Part shown: piece by piece, positions 50,604 to 59,318 of the stretch
Layout: every line of letters starts with the position of its first letter
How positions within the stretch are numbered: position 1 is the stretch's first letter
Assembly (NCBI GenBank): GCA_019459525.1
Contig: JAIBEY010000061.1
Coordinates: 1-64,000, forward strand
Reading direction: 5' to 3'
DNA from: Prolixibacteraceae bacterium
Lineage (GTDB): Bacteria > Bacteroidota > Bacteroidia > Bacteroidales > Prolixibacteraceae
Length of the DNA: 64,000 nt
Program-made: the position numbers and the translations under genes
The notes under the pieces: model-generated
Databases searched by the model: none
Told to the model about the DNA's origin: nothing
The model's input: only the letters and a program-made list of their open reading frames with translations

Positions 50604-53084
50604 TTAGAACATTTCGTCCATACCACCTTGCCCCTGCTGTTCCGAAGGAGCCAGTTTGTCCATCTTGTAGTTGTTAATTTTGTAGCTCAGTGTAAGCATC
50701 AGCACGCGCGGTTCGCGTTGCATTTTAAATGATGATTTGAAATCGTCGCCAAACGAGGTTCCTTCAAATTTGGCAGTTCCCAAAAGATCGCGAACGCTGA
50801 GGGTAGCCGAAAGTTTCTTTTTCATAAAGTCCTGACGGTACGACAGGTTTGTGAAAATCATTCCCTTTTGATCACCCTGGGCAGAAACCGAAGGGCCACG
50901 ATAGAACCCGGTTAACTGCATGCGGCTGTCACCCGAGAATTTTATTGTTGCATTCAACCTTCCGGAGTAATTGGTGCTTTCCCTGTCAACCGATTTACCC
51001 AGAACTTCACCCTTCAGTTTGTAATTGTACAGGCTGAAGCTGGTATTTACCAAAAGCCATTTGGTTATGTTGATGTTGCCCATAATCTCGCCTCCCAAAG
51101 AGTGGTCGCGGTTGAGGTTATCTGCGCTCATGTAAATAATTCCATCCTCTTTCAATTCCTGAATACGGGTTATCAGGTCGTTGGTTGTGCGGTAAAACGT
51201 TTCGAGTGAAACGAATGAATTGCCAAACTTCCTCATGTAGCTGAATTCGTAAGAGTCGGTGTATTCCGGTTTAAGATCAGGGTTCCCGATTCGAATGGTG
51301 TATTGGTTCATGTAATTGGGAAACGGGTCCAGGTCGCGGCCTCCCGGACGGTTAATCCGTCTCGAATAGCTGGTCATAAACTGGCTTTTGTCAACCAGCT
51401 CATACGAAAAGTGAGCTGATGGGAAAAGGTCGAATCGGTCGAGCGTATAAGGTTCTGTTACTTTCGAATGGTCGATAGATCGTTTGGTGTATTCGCCCCG
51501 TAAACCAATCATGTACTGAATGGCTTTTACGTTTCCGGAGTATGTGGAATAGATGGAGTGAATATCTTCTTTGAAATCCATGTCGCTGGTAAAAAGAGGA
51601 TTATTTTCGAATGTACCCGATGCTGGATTGTAATTTTTGAAATTAAATAGTTCTGTTTCGCGCTCCATCCGGCTCTGGAGCCCTGCTTCGAATTTGGCGC
51701 CTTTTTCCAGCGGCAGGGTGTAATCTATTTTCATCCGGTAATCGTTCGAATTATCGTCTTCGTTGGTAAGTACCCGCGACAAATAATTGTTGGTCTGACT
51801 GAAATTGGCATCCGAAATAAATTCGTCGATCGTTTCTGTTGAAAGTCCATCGCGGTTGCGGTAATCAAACGATCCTTCCAGCTTATGAGTACCCATTTCG
51901 TCGAATTTAGTCAGGAAACTGGCTTGGCCACTCACATAATTTCCTTCTCTGGAAGAATAGTTTTCCTGAACGGTATAAAGGTTAAAATCTCCCGGTTCAC
52001 GGTATTCGTGCAGGTTTCCACCTCCACCGCCACCAAAATTATATTGCCCGATTTCTCCGGATACGGTCACCGAAGTTTTGTCGGTGAGGTAATAATCGAA
52101 ACCACCTTTAAGTTGTTTTCCTCCCCTGTTCATATCGCGCTGTCCATCAGTAATCAGAAATGTAGTGGTGTCGTTCTGATAGGTTTCTCGTGTTGATTTC
52201 ATGGTTCCGTCGTCGGTATTGTCGTTCCAGTTGGCTCCAAAAAAGAGGTTGTATTTTTTTGTTTTGTAATTCAGCATCATATCGGTGCCGTATTTTTCAC
52301 CGGTACCTAAATTCACGTTTATAATTCCGTTCACTCCTGAAAGTACATTCTTCTTCATCACTACGTTAATAATACCGGCCATACCGTCGGGATCGTACTT
52401 CACAGAAGGATTGGTGATAATCTCGATATTCTGAATAGCTGATGAAGGAATTTGTTTCAGGGCATCACTTCCGCTCAGTACGCTGGGGCGTCCGTCGATA
52501 AGCACTGTAAAGCTTGAAGAACCCCGAAGGCTCACATTTCCGTCAATATCCACTTCAACCGAAGGTGTATTTTCGAGAACCGTAACCGCGCTTCCTCCGG
52601 CGGCATTGATGTCGTTGGTTACATTAATCACTTTTTTGTCAATCTTGTATTCTACCCGGTTGCGTTCGGCCACCACATCTACGGTTCCAATGTTTTGACG
52701 CGAAACGGCCAGTTCAATAGTCCCCATATCCACTGATGTTGAATTCGGGATGATTTTAATATCGTTTACTGTGGTTTTTTCGAACCCGATAAAGCCAGCT
52801 TCCACATAGTAGGTGCCAAAAGGCAGATCGGCGATTTCGAATAACCCGGATTCATTGGCAATAGCACCAGTTACCAGCTTAGCGTCTTGTTTGCGGTAAA
52901 TGGATACATTGGCATATTCCATAGCCGATTTGGTATCGGCATCAATAATTTTCCCTTTAATTTTTCCATTTTTTGGAGGGGCGCTCATTCCACCCGTATT
53001 TGCCGCAGGAGGTACCTGCGATAAAACCGTTCCTGCTGTTGAAAGAATTAGTAACAGCACAATCAATAAATTTTTCGTTCTCAT
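50604..53084 (-). CDS. TonB-dependent receptor with OMP beta-barrel
   Basis: An 826-residue outer-membrane protein. Signal peptide (1-22, to VLSQ), a carboxypeptidase-regulatory-like domain (about 40-120: GKIKGKIIDADTKSAMEYANVSIY), a plug domain (about 140-250: VEYKIDKKVINVTNDI...VEVDIDGNVSLRGSSSFTVLIDGRPSVL, shortened) and a C-terminal 22-strand type barrel (OMP_b-brl_3). Differs from SusC receptors in length and lacks a SusD neighbour, so polysaccharide uptake is not indicated. Ligand unknown, possibly a siderophore or peptide. The last residues are Gln/Gly-rich and end in F, as outer-membrane barrels often do. Confidence 0.9.
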   Translation of the reverse strand: MRTKNLLIVLLLILSTAGTVLSQVPPAANTGGMSAPPKNGKIKGKIIDADTKSAMEYANVSIYRKQDAKLVTGAIANESGLFEIADLPFGTYYVEAGFIGFEKTTVNDIKIIPNSTSVDMGTIELAVSRQNIGTVDVVAERNRVEYKIDKKVINVTNDINAAGGSAVTVLENTPSVEVDIDGNVSLRGSSSFTVLIDGRPSVLSGSDALKQIPSSAIQNIEIITNPSVKYDPDGMAGIINVVMKKNVLSGVNGIINVNLGTGEKYGTDMMLNYKTKKYNLFFGANWNDNTDDGTMKSTRETYQNDTTTFLITDGQRDMNRGGKQLKGGFDYYLTDKTSVTVSGEIGQYNFGGGGGGNLHEYREPGDFNLYTVQENYSSREGNYVSGQASFLTKFDEMGTHKLEGSFDYRNRDGLSTETIDEFISDANFSQTNNYLSRVLTNEDDNSNDYRMKIDYTLPLEKGAKFEAGLQSRMERETELFNFKNYNPASGTFENNPLFTSDMDFKEDIHSIYSTYSGNVKAIQYMIGLRGEYTKRSIDHSKVTEPYTLDRFDLFPSAHFSYELVDKSQFMTSYSRRINRPGGRDLDPFPNYMNQYTIRIGNPDLKPEYTDSYEFSYMRKFGNSFVSLETFYRTTNDLITRIQELKEDGIIYMSADNLNRDHSLGGEIMGNINITKWLLVNTSFSLYNYKLKGEVLGKSVDRESTNYSGRLNATIKFSGDSRMQLTGFYRGPSVSAQGDQKGMIFTNLSYRQDFMKKKLSATLSVRDLLGTAKFEGTSFGDDFKSSFKMQREPRVLMLTLSYKINNYKMDKLAPSEQQGQGGMDEMF

Positions 53085-53287
53085 CGCTCTTCAATTAATT
53101 ATCTTCAAAAATTGTCTTTTCTTTTCATTCAATACCCATCAGACACGAGAGCGAACTGAAAGTTTAATAATAAAATTAAAAGAGTTGTTAATGTTTGCAA
53201 ACAGTTGAAGAAGCAATTTCTTTACTTATGAACTTTTTGGAATGATATTTGACAGAATTTTGCTCAGTTTATATTAAATAACGAGTG

Positions 53288-53950
53288 ATGAAACAATCGA
53301 TTCTTCTTATTTGGGTTGTATTTTTGCTAAGTTCATGTGTATCCACAAGTCATATGGTCGAAATCAACGATCAATATAAAGGAATAAAAGGCATTAAGCT
53401 GACACAGAATTTGATAGGAATATCGGCTGAGAAAAATGCGAGTATAAATGGGAATAAATATTTTTCTGTTTCATTTGCTTATAACTTAGAAATAAAGAAA
53501 AATGAGTTAGCATCGCTTACTCTTAACGTTCAAACACAGACTCCACTTCGACCTGATGAACTTGATTCGGTAATTTTTTTAGACCTTGACAATGAGAAAA
53601 TTAAATTGATTTCCACTGATTCCAGTCAAAAAAAGATTGGAAAGAGACCCAATACAACATCTTCTGTTAGTGTAGCCACTGACGATAAAACGGAAGAACA
53701 AATCATCACCACAACTACAGAAAATGGAAGTTATCAGTTGATGTTTCATCAATATAAAGTCCCTGAAAACCTTTGGGTTTCAATTGCAAATACTGAGAAA
53801 ATTCTATATCGGCTGTATATCGGAAAGGAAGGAATTGACGTAAAACTGAGTTCCGCACAAAGCGCCAAACTGAAAGAATTTTTCAACCGGGCCATTCAGC
53901 AAAACAAAATGTCATTTCCGGCAATTCCGGAAGGGCAGAAAAAATGGTAA
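53288..53950 (+). CDS. Lipoprotein of unknown function
   Basis: A 220-residue predicted lipoprotein: signal peptide MKQSILLIWVVFLLSSC with lipobox ending at Cys17 (LLSSC). The mature part is strand-rich and soluble; no domain recognised. The Met at 53288 is the better start; a GTG at 53285 would add one residue. Convergent to the YncE-fusion gene (12 bp gap) and divergent from the TonB receptor over 203 bp. A GTTTGCAAAC palindrome lies at 53193-53202 in that gap. Function unknown. Confidence 0.6.
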   Translation: MKQSILLIWVVFLLSSCVSTSHMVEINDQYKGIKGIKLTQNLIGISAEKNASINGNKYFSVSFAYNLEIKKNELASLTLNVQTQTPLRPDELDSVIFLDLDNEKIKLISTDSSQKKIGKRPNTTSSVSVATDDKTEEQIITTTTENGSYQLMFHQYKVPENLWVSIANTEKILYRLYIGKEGIDVKLSSAQSAKLKEFFNRAIQQNKMSFPAIPEGQKKW

Positions 53951-53962
53951 TATTTCAACCAT

Positions 53963-56761
53963 CTATTTCCGTTTCTGATCTTCCAACCGGTATTCCTTCT
54001 TTTCTTTCTGATCGTCCTGCATTTCATTTACATCGTCAAGCAAGGGTGTGTTTTTTACAGCTTCCCAATCAAATTTTTCATCCAGCGGAGTTAATGCTTT
54101 TTTCGGATCAAAAATCCGTTGATCAACAGCAACAGCCCTGTAGGGAGTGAAATCCGGTTTGGACGTGAACATATCGGCAAAATCGTTGGCGGTTGCGTCA
54201 TACTGGTTCAGGTAGGGCATTCCCAGTACGTTCCAGAAAGTCTTAAATATACTCCCAAAACTGTAGTGCATTTTCGACACGTAATTTCGTTTTACATACG
54301 GCGAAATTACCATTAGCACACTTCGGTGTGCATCCACATGGTCAACACCATTCTGGGCATCGTCTTCAGTAATTACAATAGCCATGTTTTTCCAGAAAGG
54401 GGTATTCGACAGGTATTCCACGATTCGCCCCACGGCCAGGTCGTTATCGGCCATATAGCTTTCCCTGAAGGGGTAACCGGCTTCAGGGCGTTCGCCTGCG
54501 CCATGATCGTTTGGAATAATGACTGTATGTACAGCGGGCATTTCAACTCCGGGTTTAATCCATTTTTCGTCAAATTCACGGATAAACTGATGGACACGGA
54601 ACTGATCGGGAATGGCCATGTTGTAAGTGGGGTACATTTTTGAAGTACGCGAAAACATGGGCCGTGGTACAGGAAAATTCACGTAGTGTTTAATTCCTGA
54701 ATATTTAAACGAATCGTCGTAAAAAGCAGGTTCGAACATCACCCCAAAGCCGAAATTGTAAAATTCAACCTTGTTCCGTTCGAGGTGATCCCACATCGAT
54801 CCGGCTTCGTTGTAATCTTCCGGGTATATTGCTCCTGCCGAGCCATTCATTCCGAGGCTACCCGGCGCATTCGATTTGGGATTATACGAGCGGTTGCCCC
54901 CGTAACTTGCAGGAACCGTTGACTCAACCCACTCGTTCGGATAGGTATTTACCAACCATCGGTGTCCATCGGCCGAAACGTCCGAATCGACATAAAAGTT
55001 ATCAGACATGGCAAATTCTTCAGCCAGTTTAAGGTGGTTTGGCATTACGGTAGCCTGTTCAACTTTCAAGGATTTATTGCGGTTTGTAAACGTGGCATTA
55101 CGTCCGTAACGTGCAATTGTGGGATCGCCCTTACCCTTTTCCATTTGTCCGAAAATCTCATCGTAAGTCCGGTTTTCTTTCGAAATAAAAACCAGGTATT
55201 TAATTGGCGATTCTTTTTCACCGCCAAAAACCGGGATCGGATTATCGGCACGTCGCCTTTTAACGCTTTGGTAGTCTTCAATCCGATAATTATTACTGAT
55301 CACCTGCCTGGTGAGGGCAGCCAGTTTTTTATCGTTCGGAATATCCATTACCGAAACGGTGCCTCTCATCAGATTTCCAATGTAGCTGCCTTCTTTCCCC
55401 TCCTGGAAAGTTTTGCCGCCATTTGGTCCGCTGCCATAACCTTTGGCATTGCTCACCACCAGCGTTTTTCCATCCGGAGTAACCTCCAGTTTAGAAGGAA
55501 ACCAGCCCGACGGAATGTGCCCGATGACTTTTTTGCTTTCAATGTCAATAACTCCAATGGCATTTACTCCGGATTCGGCCACAAAAAGCCTTTTCTGATC
55601 GGGAGAAATGGCCAGTCCAAATGGAATCACACCACGGAATTGTTTTACTGCCGGGTGTAATTTGATTGGAATTTCAGCGGCAATGGTATCGTGATGGATG
55701 TCGATGACAGAAATATTGTCGTTGGTTCCGTTGCTCACAAAAATATAACGGTCGGTCACCGCAAGCGAATTGGGGCTCGATCCGCCAACGGCCGGAATAC
55801 CCTCAATGATTTCGCCAACCAGTCCGCCTGTTTTTATTTTTGCCTGAATTTCAGGTCGCTGGGGATTATTTACTGAAAACGACCATACTGAAAACGACTC
55901 CGGAACATTTGGATCGCCCAGGCCCGGAACAACTGTCAAGTCAATTCGGGTTCCTTTCTTCATTTCTTCGGTTCCGAAGCCAAAGGCCGGGAAGCTCAAT
56001 GCTTTTTTATAATCTTTCTCAGCTTCAATATTTCCGATTTTGCGGTATTCAAACATGCCCACATTGGCCACATAAACCTTTTGATGATCGGGCGAAAGGA
56101 TCACCCCAAACGGATAGCGACCGGTTTTTGCGCTCCCGGTAATTTTCTTTTGACGGGTGTCGATTACCAACAGGCGAAACAGCATTTGATCGACGGCATA
56201 AAGGTAACGTCCGTCCTTGCTTAGTTTCAGGTCTCCAATATAGCCATCCGGGGTTTTCTGACCGTTTTCGTCAACCGAACAATCTATCGAATCGAGTTTG
56301 GCACCGGTATCAATGGAGAACAGATAAATCTTGTTTTCCTGACCTCCTGCCACATAAACAATTTGATTGTCAGGAGAAATGGCCAGACCCATAAAAACGG
56401 AAGCCAGGATTCCTTTATCGGTAGCCGGACCGGGAGGAATTTGCATCACCACTGGCTGGGCCGACCGGAGATTTTTAATGATAGAAATGGAAATGGGTGA
56501 GGTTCCCGAATTGGCGGTTACAGCAACATTTCCGTCAGCACTCAGCGTTAACCCAAACGGATGGGGCGCAACCTCTATGGTTTTTCCGAAAGGAGCCACC
56601 AAACGGCCATTGGGGATTACTGTTTTGCCGGTTTTATTGATTTGGGTATATAAATTTCCTGACGGTGATGAAACCACTTTAAGCTTGGGCGAATTCTGCT
56701 GACCGATAGAATCCTTCAGGATCAGGATGAAAAGAAGGACAAAAAAGTATTTGTAATTCAT
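53963..56761 (-). CDS. YncE-like beta-propeller fused to a phosphoesterase
   Basis: A 932-residue exported protein. Signal peptide at the N-terminus (1-24), YncE-like propeller (about 35-500): repeated words such as PHPFGLTLSADGNVAVT, GLAISPDNQIVYVAGG, GLAISPDQKRLFVAESG and KLEVTPDGKTLVVSN, each a seven-bladed sheet edge. C-terminal phosphoesterase family domain (about 510-920) with FISKENRTYDEIFGQM, VDSDVSADGHRWLVNTY, shortened to ENRTYDEIFG, and HTVIIPNDHGAG...DD/E-type metal residues. Similar two-domain proteins are described in Bacteroidota and Planctomycetes as bifunctional YncE/alkaline phosphatase family; substrate unknown. The start is Met4 of the longer frame. Confidence 0.85.
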   Translation of the reverse strand: MNYKYFFVLLFILILKDSIGQQNSPKLKVVSSPSGNLYTQINKTGKTVIPNGRLVAPFGKTIEVAPHPFGLTLSADGNVAVTANSGTSPISISIIKNLRSAQPVVMQIPPGPATDKGILASVFMGLAISPDNQIVYVAGGQENKIYLFSIDTGAKLDSIDCSVDENGQKTPDGYIGDLKLSKDGRYLYAVDQMLFRLLVIDTRQKKITGSAKTGRYPFGVILSPDHQKVYVANVGMFEYRKIGNIEAEKDYKKALSFPAFGFGTEEMKKGTRIDLTVVPGLGDPNVPESFSVWSFSVNNPQRPEIQAKIKTGGLVGEIIEGIPAVGGSSPNSLAVTDRYIFVSNGTNDNISVIDIHHDTIAAEIPIKLHPAVKQFRGVIPFGLAISPDQKRLFVAESGVNAIGVIDIESKKVIGHIPSGWFPSKLEVTPDGKTLVVSNAKGYGSGPNGGKTFQEGKEGSYIGNLMRGTVSVMDIPNDKKLAALTRQVISNNYRIEDYQSVKRRRADNPIPVFGGEKESPIKYLVFISKENRTYDEIFGQMEKGKGDPTIARYGRNATFTNRNKSLKVEQATVMPNHLKLAEEFAMSDNFYVDSDVSADGHRWLVNTYPNEWVESTVPASYGGNRSYNPKSNAPGSLGMNGSAGAIYPEDYNEAGSMWDHLERNKVEFYNFGFGVMFEPAFYDDSFKYSGIKHYVNFPVPRPMFSRTSKMYPTYNMAIPDQFRVHQFIREFDEKWIKPGVEMPAVHTVIIPNDHGAGERPEAGYPFRESYMADNDLAVGRIVEYLSNTPFWKNMAIVITEDDAQNGVDHVDAHRSVLMVISPYVKRNYVSKMHYSFGSIFKTFWNVLGMPYLNQYDATANDFADMFTSKPDFTPYRAVAVDQRIFDPKKALTPLDEKFDWEAVKNTPLLDDVNEMQDDQKEKKEYRLEDQKRK

Positions 56762-56948
56762 AGCTATCATTATTTTTCTGGCTGATGAAGATAGTAGTTT
56801 ATACTTGTTTAAAAAGAATAAACGATAACGAAAAGATTAAGATTTGATGAACTCAGCTACTCCCAATCTTCTAAAAATTGTTAAACATGTTGGCAATAAA
56901 GGTTCAGGTTCGCAAAAAGCAGTATTTTCGTAACGAAAAATAAAAACA

Positions 56949-57704
56949 ATGAGCGTGCATCAGAACCTGGTATTGATTCCGACCTACAATGAAAAAGAGA
57001 ACGTTGAGCGAATGATCCGAAAAGTTTTTTCGTTGAAGATTCCTTTTGAAATTTTGATTATTGATGACAATTCGCCGGATGGAACTGCCGCAATTGTTGA
57101 ACAAATCATTCCTGAATTTCCAGAACGGTTGCATATACTGAAAAGGGCAGGGAAACAAGGTCTTGGAAAAGCTTATCTGGCCGGATTCCACTGGGCTTTG
57201 GAGCGTTCGTATGATTATATTTTTGAAATGGACTGTGATTTTTCACACCGGCCGAAAGATTTGGAACGGCTCTATGCGGCCTGTGTGGAACAAAATGCTT
57301 CGCTGGCTATCGGGTCGCGTTACATTTCAGGAATTAACGTGATAAACTGGCCTCTCGGGCGTGTGCTGATGTCGTATCTGGCTTCGGTTTATGTACGGGC
57401 CATCACCCGTATGAAAATAATGGATACTACTGCCGGTTTTAAATGTTATCATCGTAAAGTTTTAGAAACCATCGATTTTGATAATATCCGGCTGAAAGGA
57501 TATGGATTTCAGATTGAAATGAAGTTTAAGACCTGGAAACACGGGTTTAAAATTGTTGAAGTGCCCATTATCTTTACCGACCGTAAAGAGGGGACTTCTA
57601 AAATGAGTGGTGGAATTTTTAACGAAGCGCTTTGGGGAGTGCTGAAAATGAAGATCAGAAGCTGGTTTACCCGGTACGAAAAAATAGCTGGGGGAAATAA
57701 TTAA
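56949..57704 (+). CDS. Polyprenol monophosphomannose synthase (DPM1-like GT2)
   Basis: A 251-residue GT2 glycosyltransferase without membrane helices. VLIPTYNEKENVERMIRKVF, ILIIDDNSPDGTA and EMDCDFSHRPKDLERLY (metal D-x-D) are DPM1 words, with a late FADRKEGTSKMS-type element as TDRKEGTSKMSGGIF. It makes polyprenyl-phosphate mannose or glucose as a donor for periplasmic transferases. Divergent from the YncE fusion over 187 bp. An intrinsic terminator follows. Confidence 0.88.
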   Translation: MSVHQNLVLIPTYNEKENVERMIRKVFSLKIPFEILIIDDNSPDGTAAIVEQIIPEFPERLHILKRAGKQGLGKAYLAGFHWALERSYDYIFEMDCDFSHRPKDLERLYAACVEQNASLAIGSRYISGINVINWPLGRVLMSYLASVYVRAITRMKIMDTTAGFKCYHRKVLETIDFDNIRLKGYGFQIEMKFKTWKHGFKIVEVPIIFTDRKEGTSKMSGGIFNEALWGVLKMKIRSWFTRYEKIAGGNN

Positions 57705-57722
57705 AAAATAGTAGCAAATTTT

Positions 57723-57746
57723 AAGACCGCAACAGCGGTCTTTTTG
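57723..57746 (+). terminator. Terminator after the DPM1-like gene
   Basis: AAGACCGC (57723-57730) / GCGGTCTT (57735-57742), perfect 8-bp stem with AACA loop, then TTTG. Confidence 0.8.
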
Positions 57747-57798
57747 TTTATATATTCAGTAAATTTGATTGGATTGCGCGTATAAAAACAGAGCAGAT

Positions 57799-59142
57799 AT
57801 GAAGACACTCATTAAAAATGCCCGAATTGTCAATGAAGGACAGACTTTCATAGGAGCCGTACTCATAAACGGAGAGTTTATTTCTAAAGTAATCGTTGGT
57901 GAGGAGGTTCCTGCTGAAGTGTTAAAAGGGGCTGCGGTGATTGATGCTTCCGGTCAATATCTGCTTCCGGGAGTTATTGATGATCAGGTTCATTTTCGTG
58001 AACCCGGGCTCACTCATAAAGGCGAAATTGCAACAGAATCGCAGGCTGCAGTGGCTGGAGGAGTAACCTCCTACATGGAAATGCCCAACACCAATCCGCA
58101 GGCCGTAACACAGGAAATACTCGAACAGAAATATCAGCGCGCGGCTGAAGTTTCGGCCGCCAATTATTCGTTTTATATGGGCGCCACCAACGATAATTTA
58201 AATGAGGTGTTGAAAACGGATGGCACGAATGTTTGCGGAATAAAAATTTTCATGGGTTCTTCAACCGGAAATATGCTTGTTGATAACGAAGATGTTCTTT
58301 CTGAAATATTCAGGAATACCAAATTGCTGGTTGCTACCCACTGCGAAGACGAACCCACGATTATTCGGAATACGGCCATTTACCGCGAAAAATACGGCGA
58401 CTTTGTCCCCATTTCGGCGCATCCGAAAATTCGTAGTGCCGAAGCTTGTTTCAAATCCTCGTCGAAAGCGGTTGAACTTGCTACAAAATTTGGAACGCGC
58501 CTGCATGTGCTGCACATTTCAACAGCCGAAGAAATGAAGTTATTTACATCGGGTCCGGTGGCGCAAAAGAACATTACAGCCGAAGTTTGTGTACATCATC
58601 TTTGGTTCGACGAGCACGATTATATTACACATGGAAACCGGATCAAATGGAATCCGGCAATAAAATCGGCTGACGACAAGGCTGCTCTTTGGGAGGCTTT
58701 GCTGGCCGATAAAATTGATGTTATTGCTACCGACCATGCACCGCACACCCTTCAGGAAAAAGAACATTCCTATTTTAAAGCCCCATCAGGTGGGCCACTG
58801 GTTCAACACTCGCTGGTTGCCATGCTCGAAAAAAGTAAAAAGGGGATGATTTCGGTAGAACGGGTAGTTGAAAAAATGTGCCATGCTCCGGCAGACCTGT
58901 TTCGTATCGACCGGCGCGGCTATATTCGCGAAGGGTATTATGCCGACCTTGTACTCGTTAATCCAAACAAAACCTGGATGGTTTCACCTAAAAATATTTT
59001 GTATAAATGTGGGTGGTCTCCTTTCGAGGGAGTTAAATTCTCTCACCAGGTGGTTGCAACTTTTGTAAATGGTTACCTGGTTTATGCCAAAGGTGATGTT
59101 GTTTCGGGGAAACAAGGTAAAAGGCTTAAATTCAACAGGTAG
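57799..59142 (+). CDS. pyrC: Dihydroorotase (type I, allantoinase-like)
   Basis: A 447-residue amidohydrolase that closes the ring of carbamoyl-aspartate to dihydroorotate in pyrimidine synthesis. VIDDQVHFREPGLTHKGEIATES is the HxH/REPG dihydroorotase word, then MPNTNPQ, THCEDEPT and LHVLHIST (second metal site) and IDVIATDHAPHT with catalytic Asp. The frame starts 30 bp earlier, but ATG 57799 (MKTLIKNARIV) is right for the family. Not an E. coli-type PyrC; the long form is standard in Bacteroidota. Solitary, after a terminator. Confidence 0.92.
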   Translation: MKTLIKNARIVNEGQTFIGAVLINGEFISKVIVGEEVPAEVLKGAAVIDASGQYLLPGVIDDQVHFREPGLTHKGEIATESQAAVAGGVTSYMEMPNTNPQAVTQEILEQKYQRAAEVSAANYSFYMGATNDNLNEVLKTDGTNVCGIKIFMGSSTGNMLVDNEDVLSEIFRNTKLLVATHCEDEPTIIRNTAIYREKYGDFVPISAHPKIRSAEACFKSSSKAVELATKFGTRLHVLHISTAEEMKLFTSGPVAQKNITAEVCVHHLWFDEHDYITHGNRIKWNPAIKSADDKAALWEALLADKIDVIATDHAPHTLQEKEHSYFKAPSGGPLVQHSLVAMLEKSKKGMISVERVVEKMCHAPADLFRIDRRGYIREGYYADLVLVNPNKTWMVSPKNILYKCGWSPFEGVKFSHQVVATFVNGYLVYAKGDVVSGKQGKRLKFNR

Positions 59143-59259
59143 TGTAGCTCTGAATTGTGACTCTTTCGCATTCAGCAGGTTCGTCCTTATACTCGTGAAT
59201 GTAGTTAAAAACATCCCGTTTGGAATTTCCTATAGAAATATTGATCCGTTTAGATCATA

Positions 59260-59292
59260 AAAAAACCTGCTTGATTCAAGCAGGTTTTTTTG
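59260..59292. terminator. Bidirectional terminator between pyrC and infB
   Basis: AAAAAACCTGCTTGA faces TTCAAGCAGGTTTTTT in a near-perfect palindrome at 59260-59292, flanked by A-run and T-run on either side. It serves the convergent pyrC and infB genes. Confidence 0.85.
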
Positions 59293-59318
59293 AGTTATGA
59301 GAAAATAATGATTGTTGA

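Noticed and set aside
54962-55660. A 232-codon open frame on the plus strand inside the YncE-phosphoesterase gene
   Set aside because: Antisense to a long protein with recognised domains; its translation shows no domain and has an aromatic-rich shadow composition.
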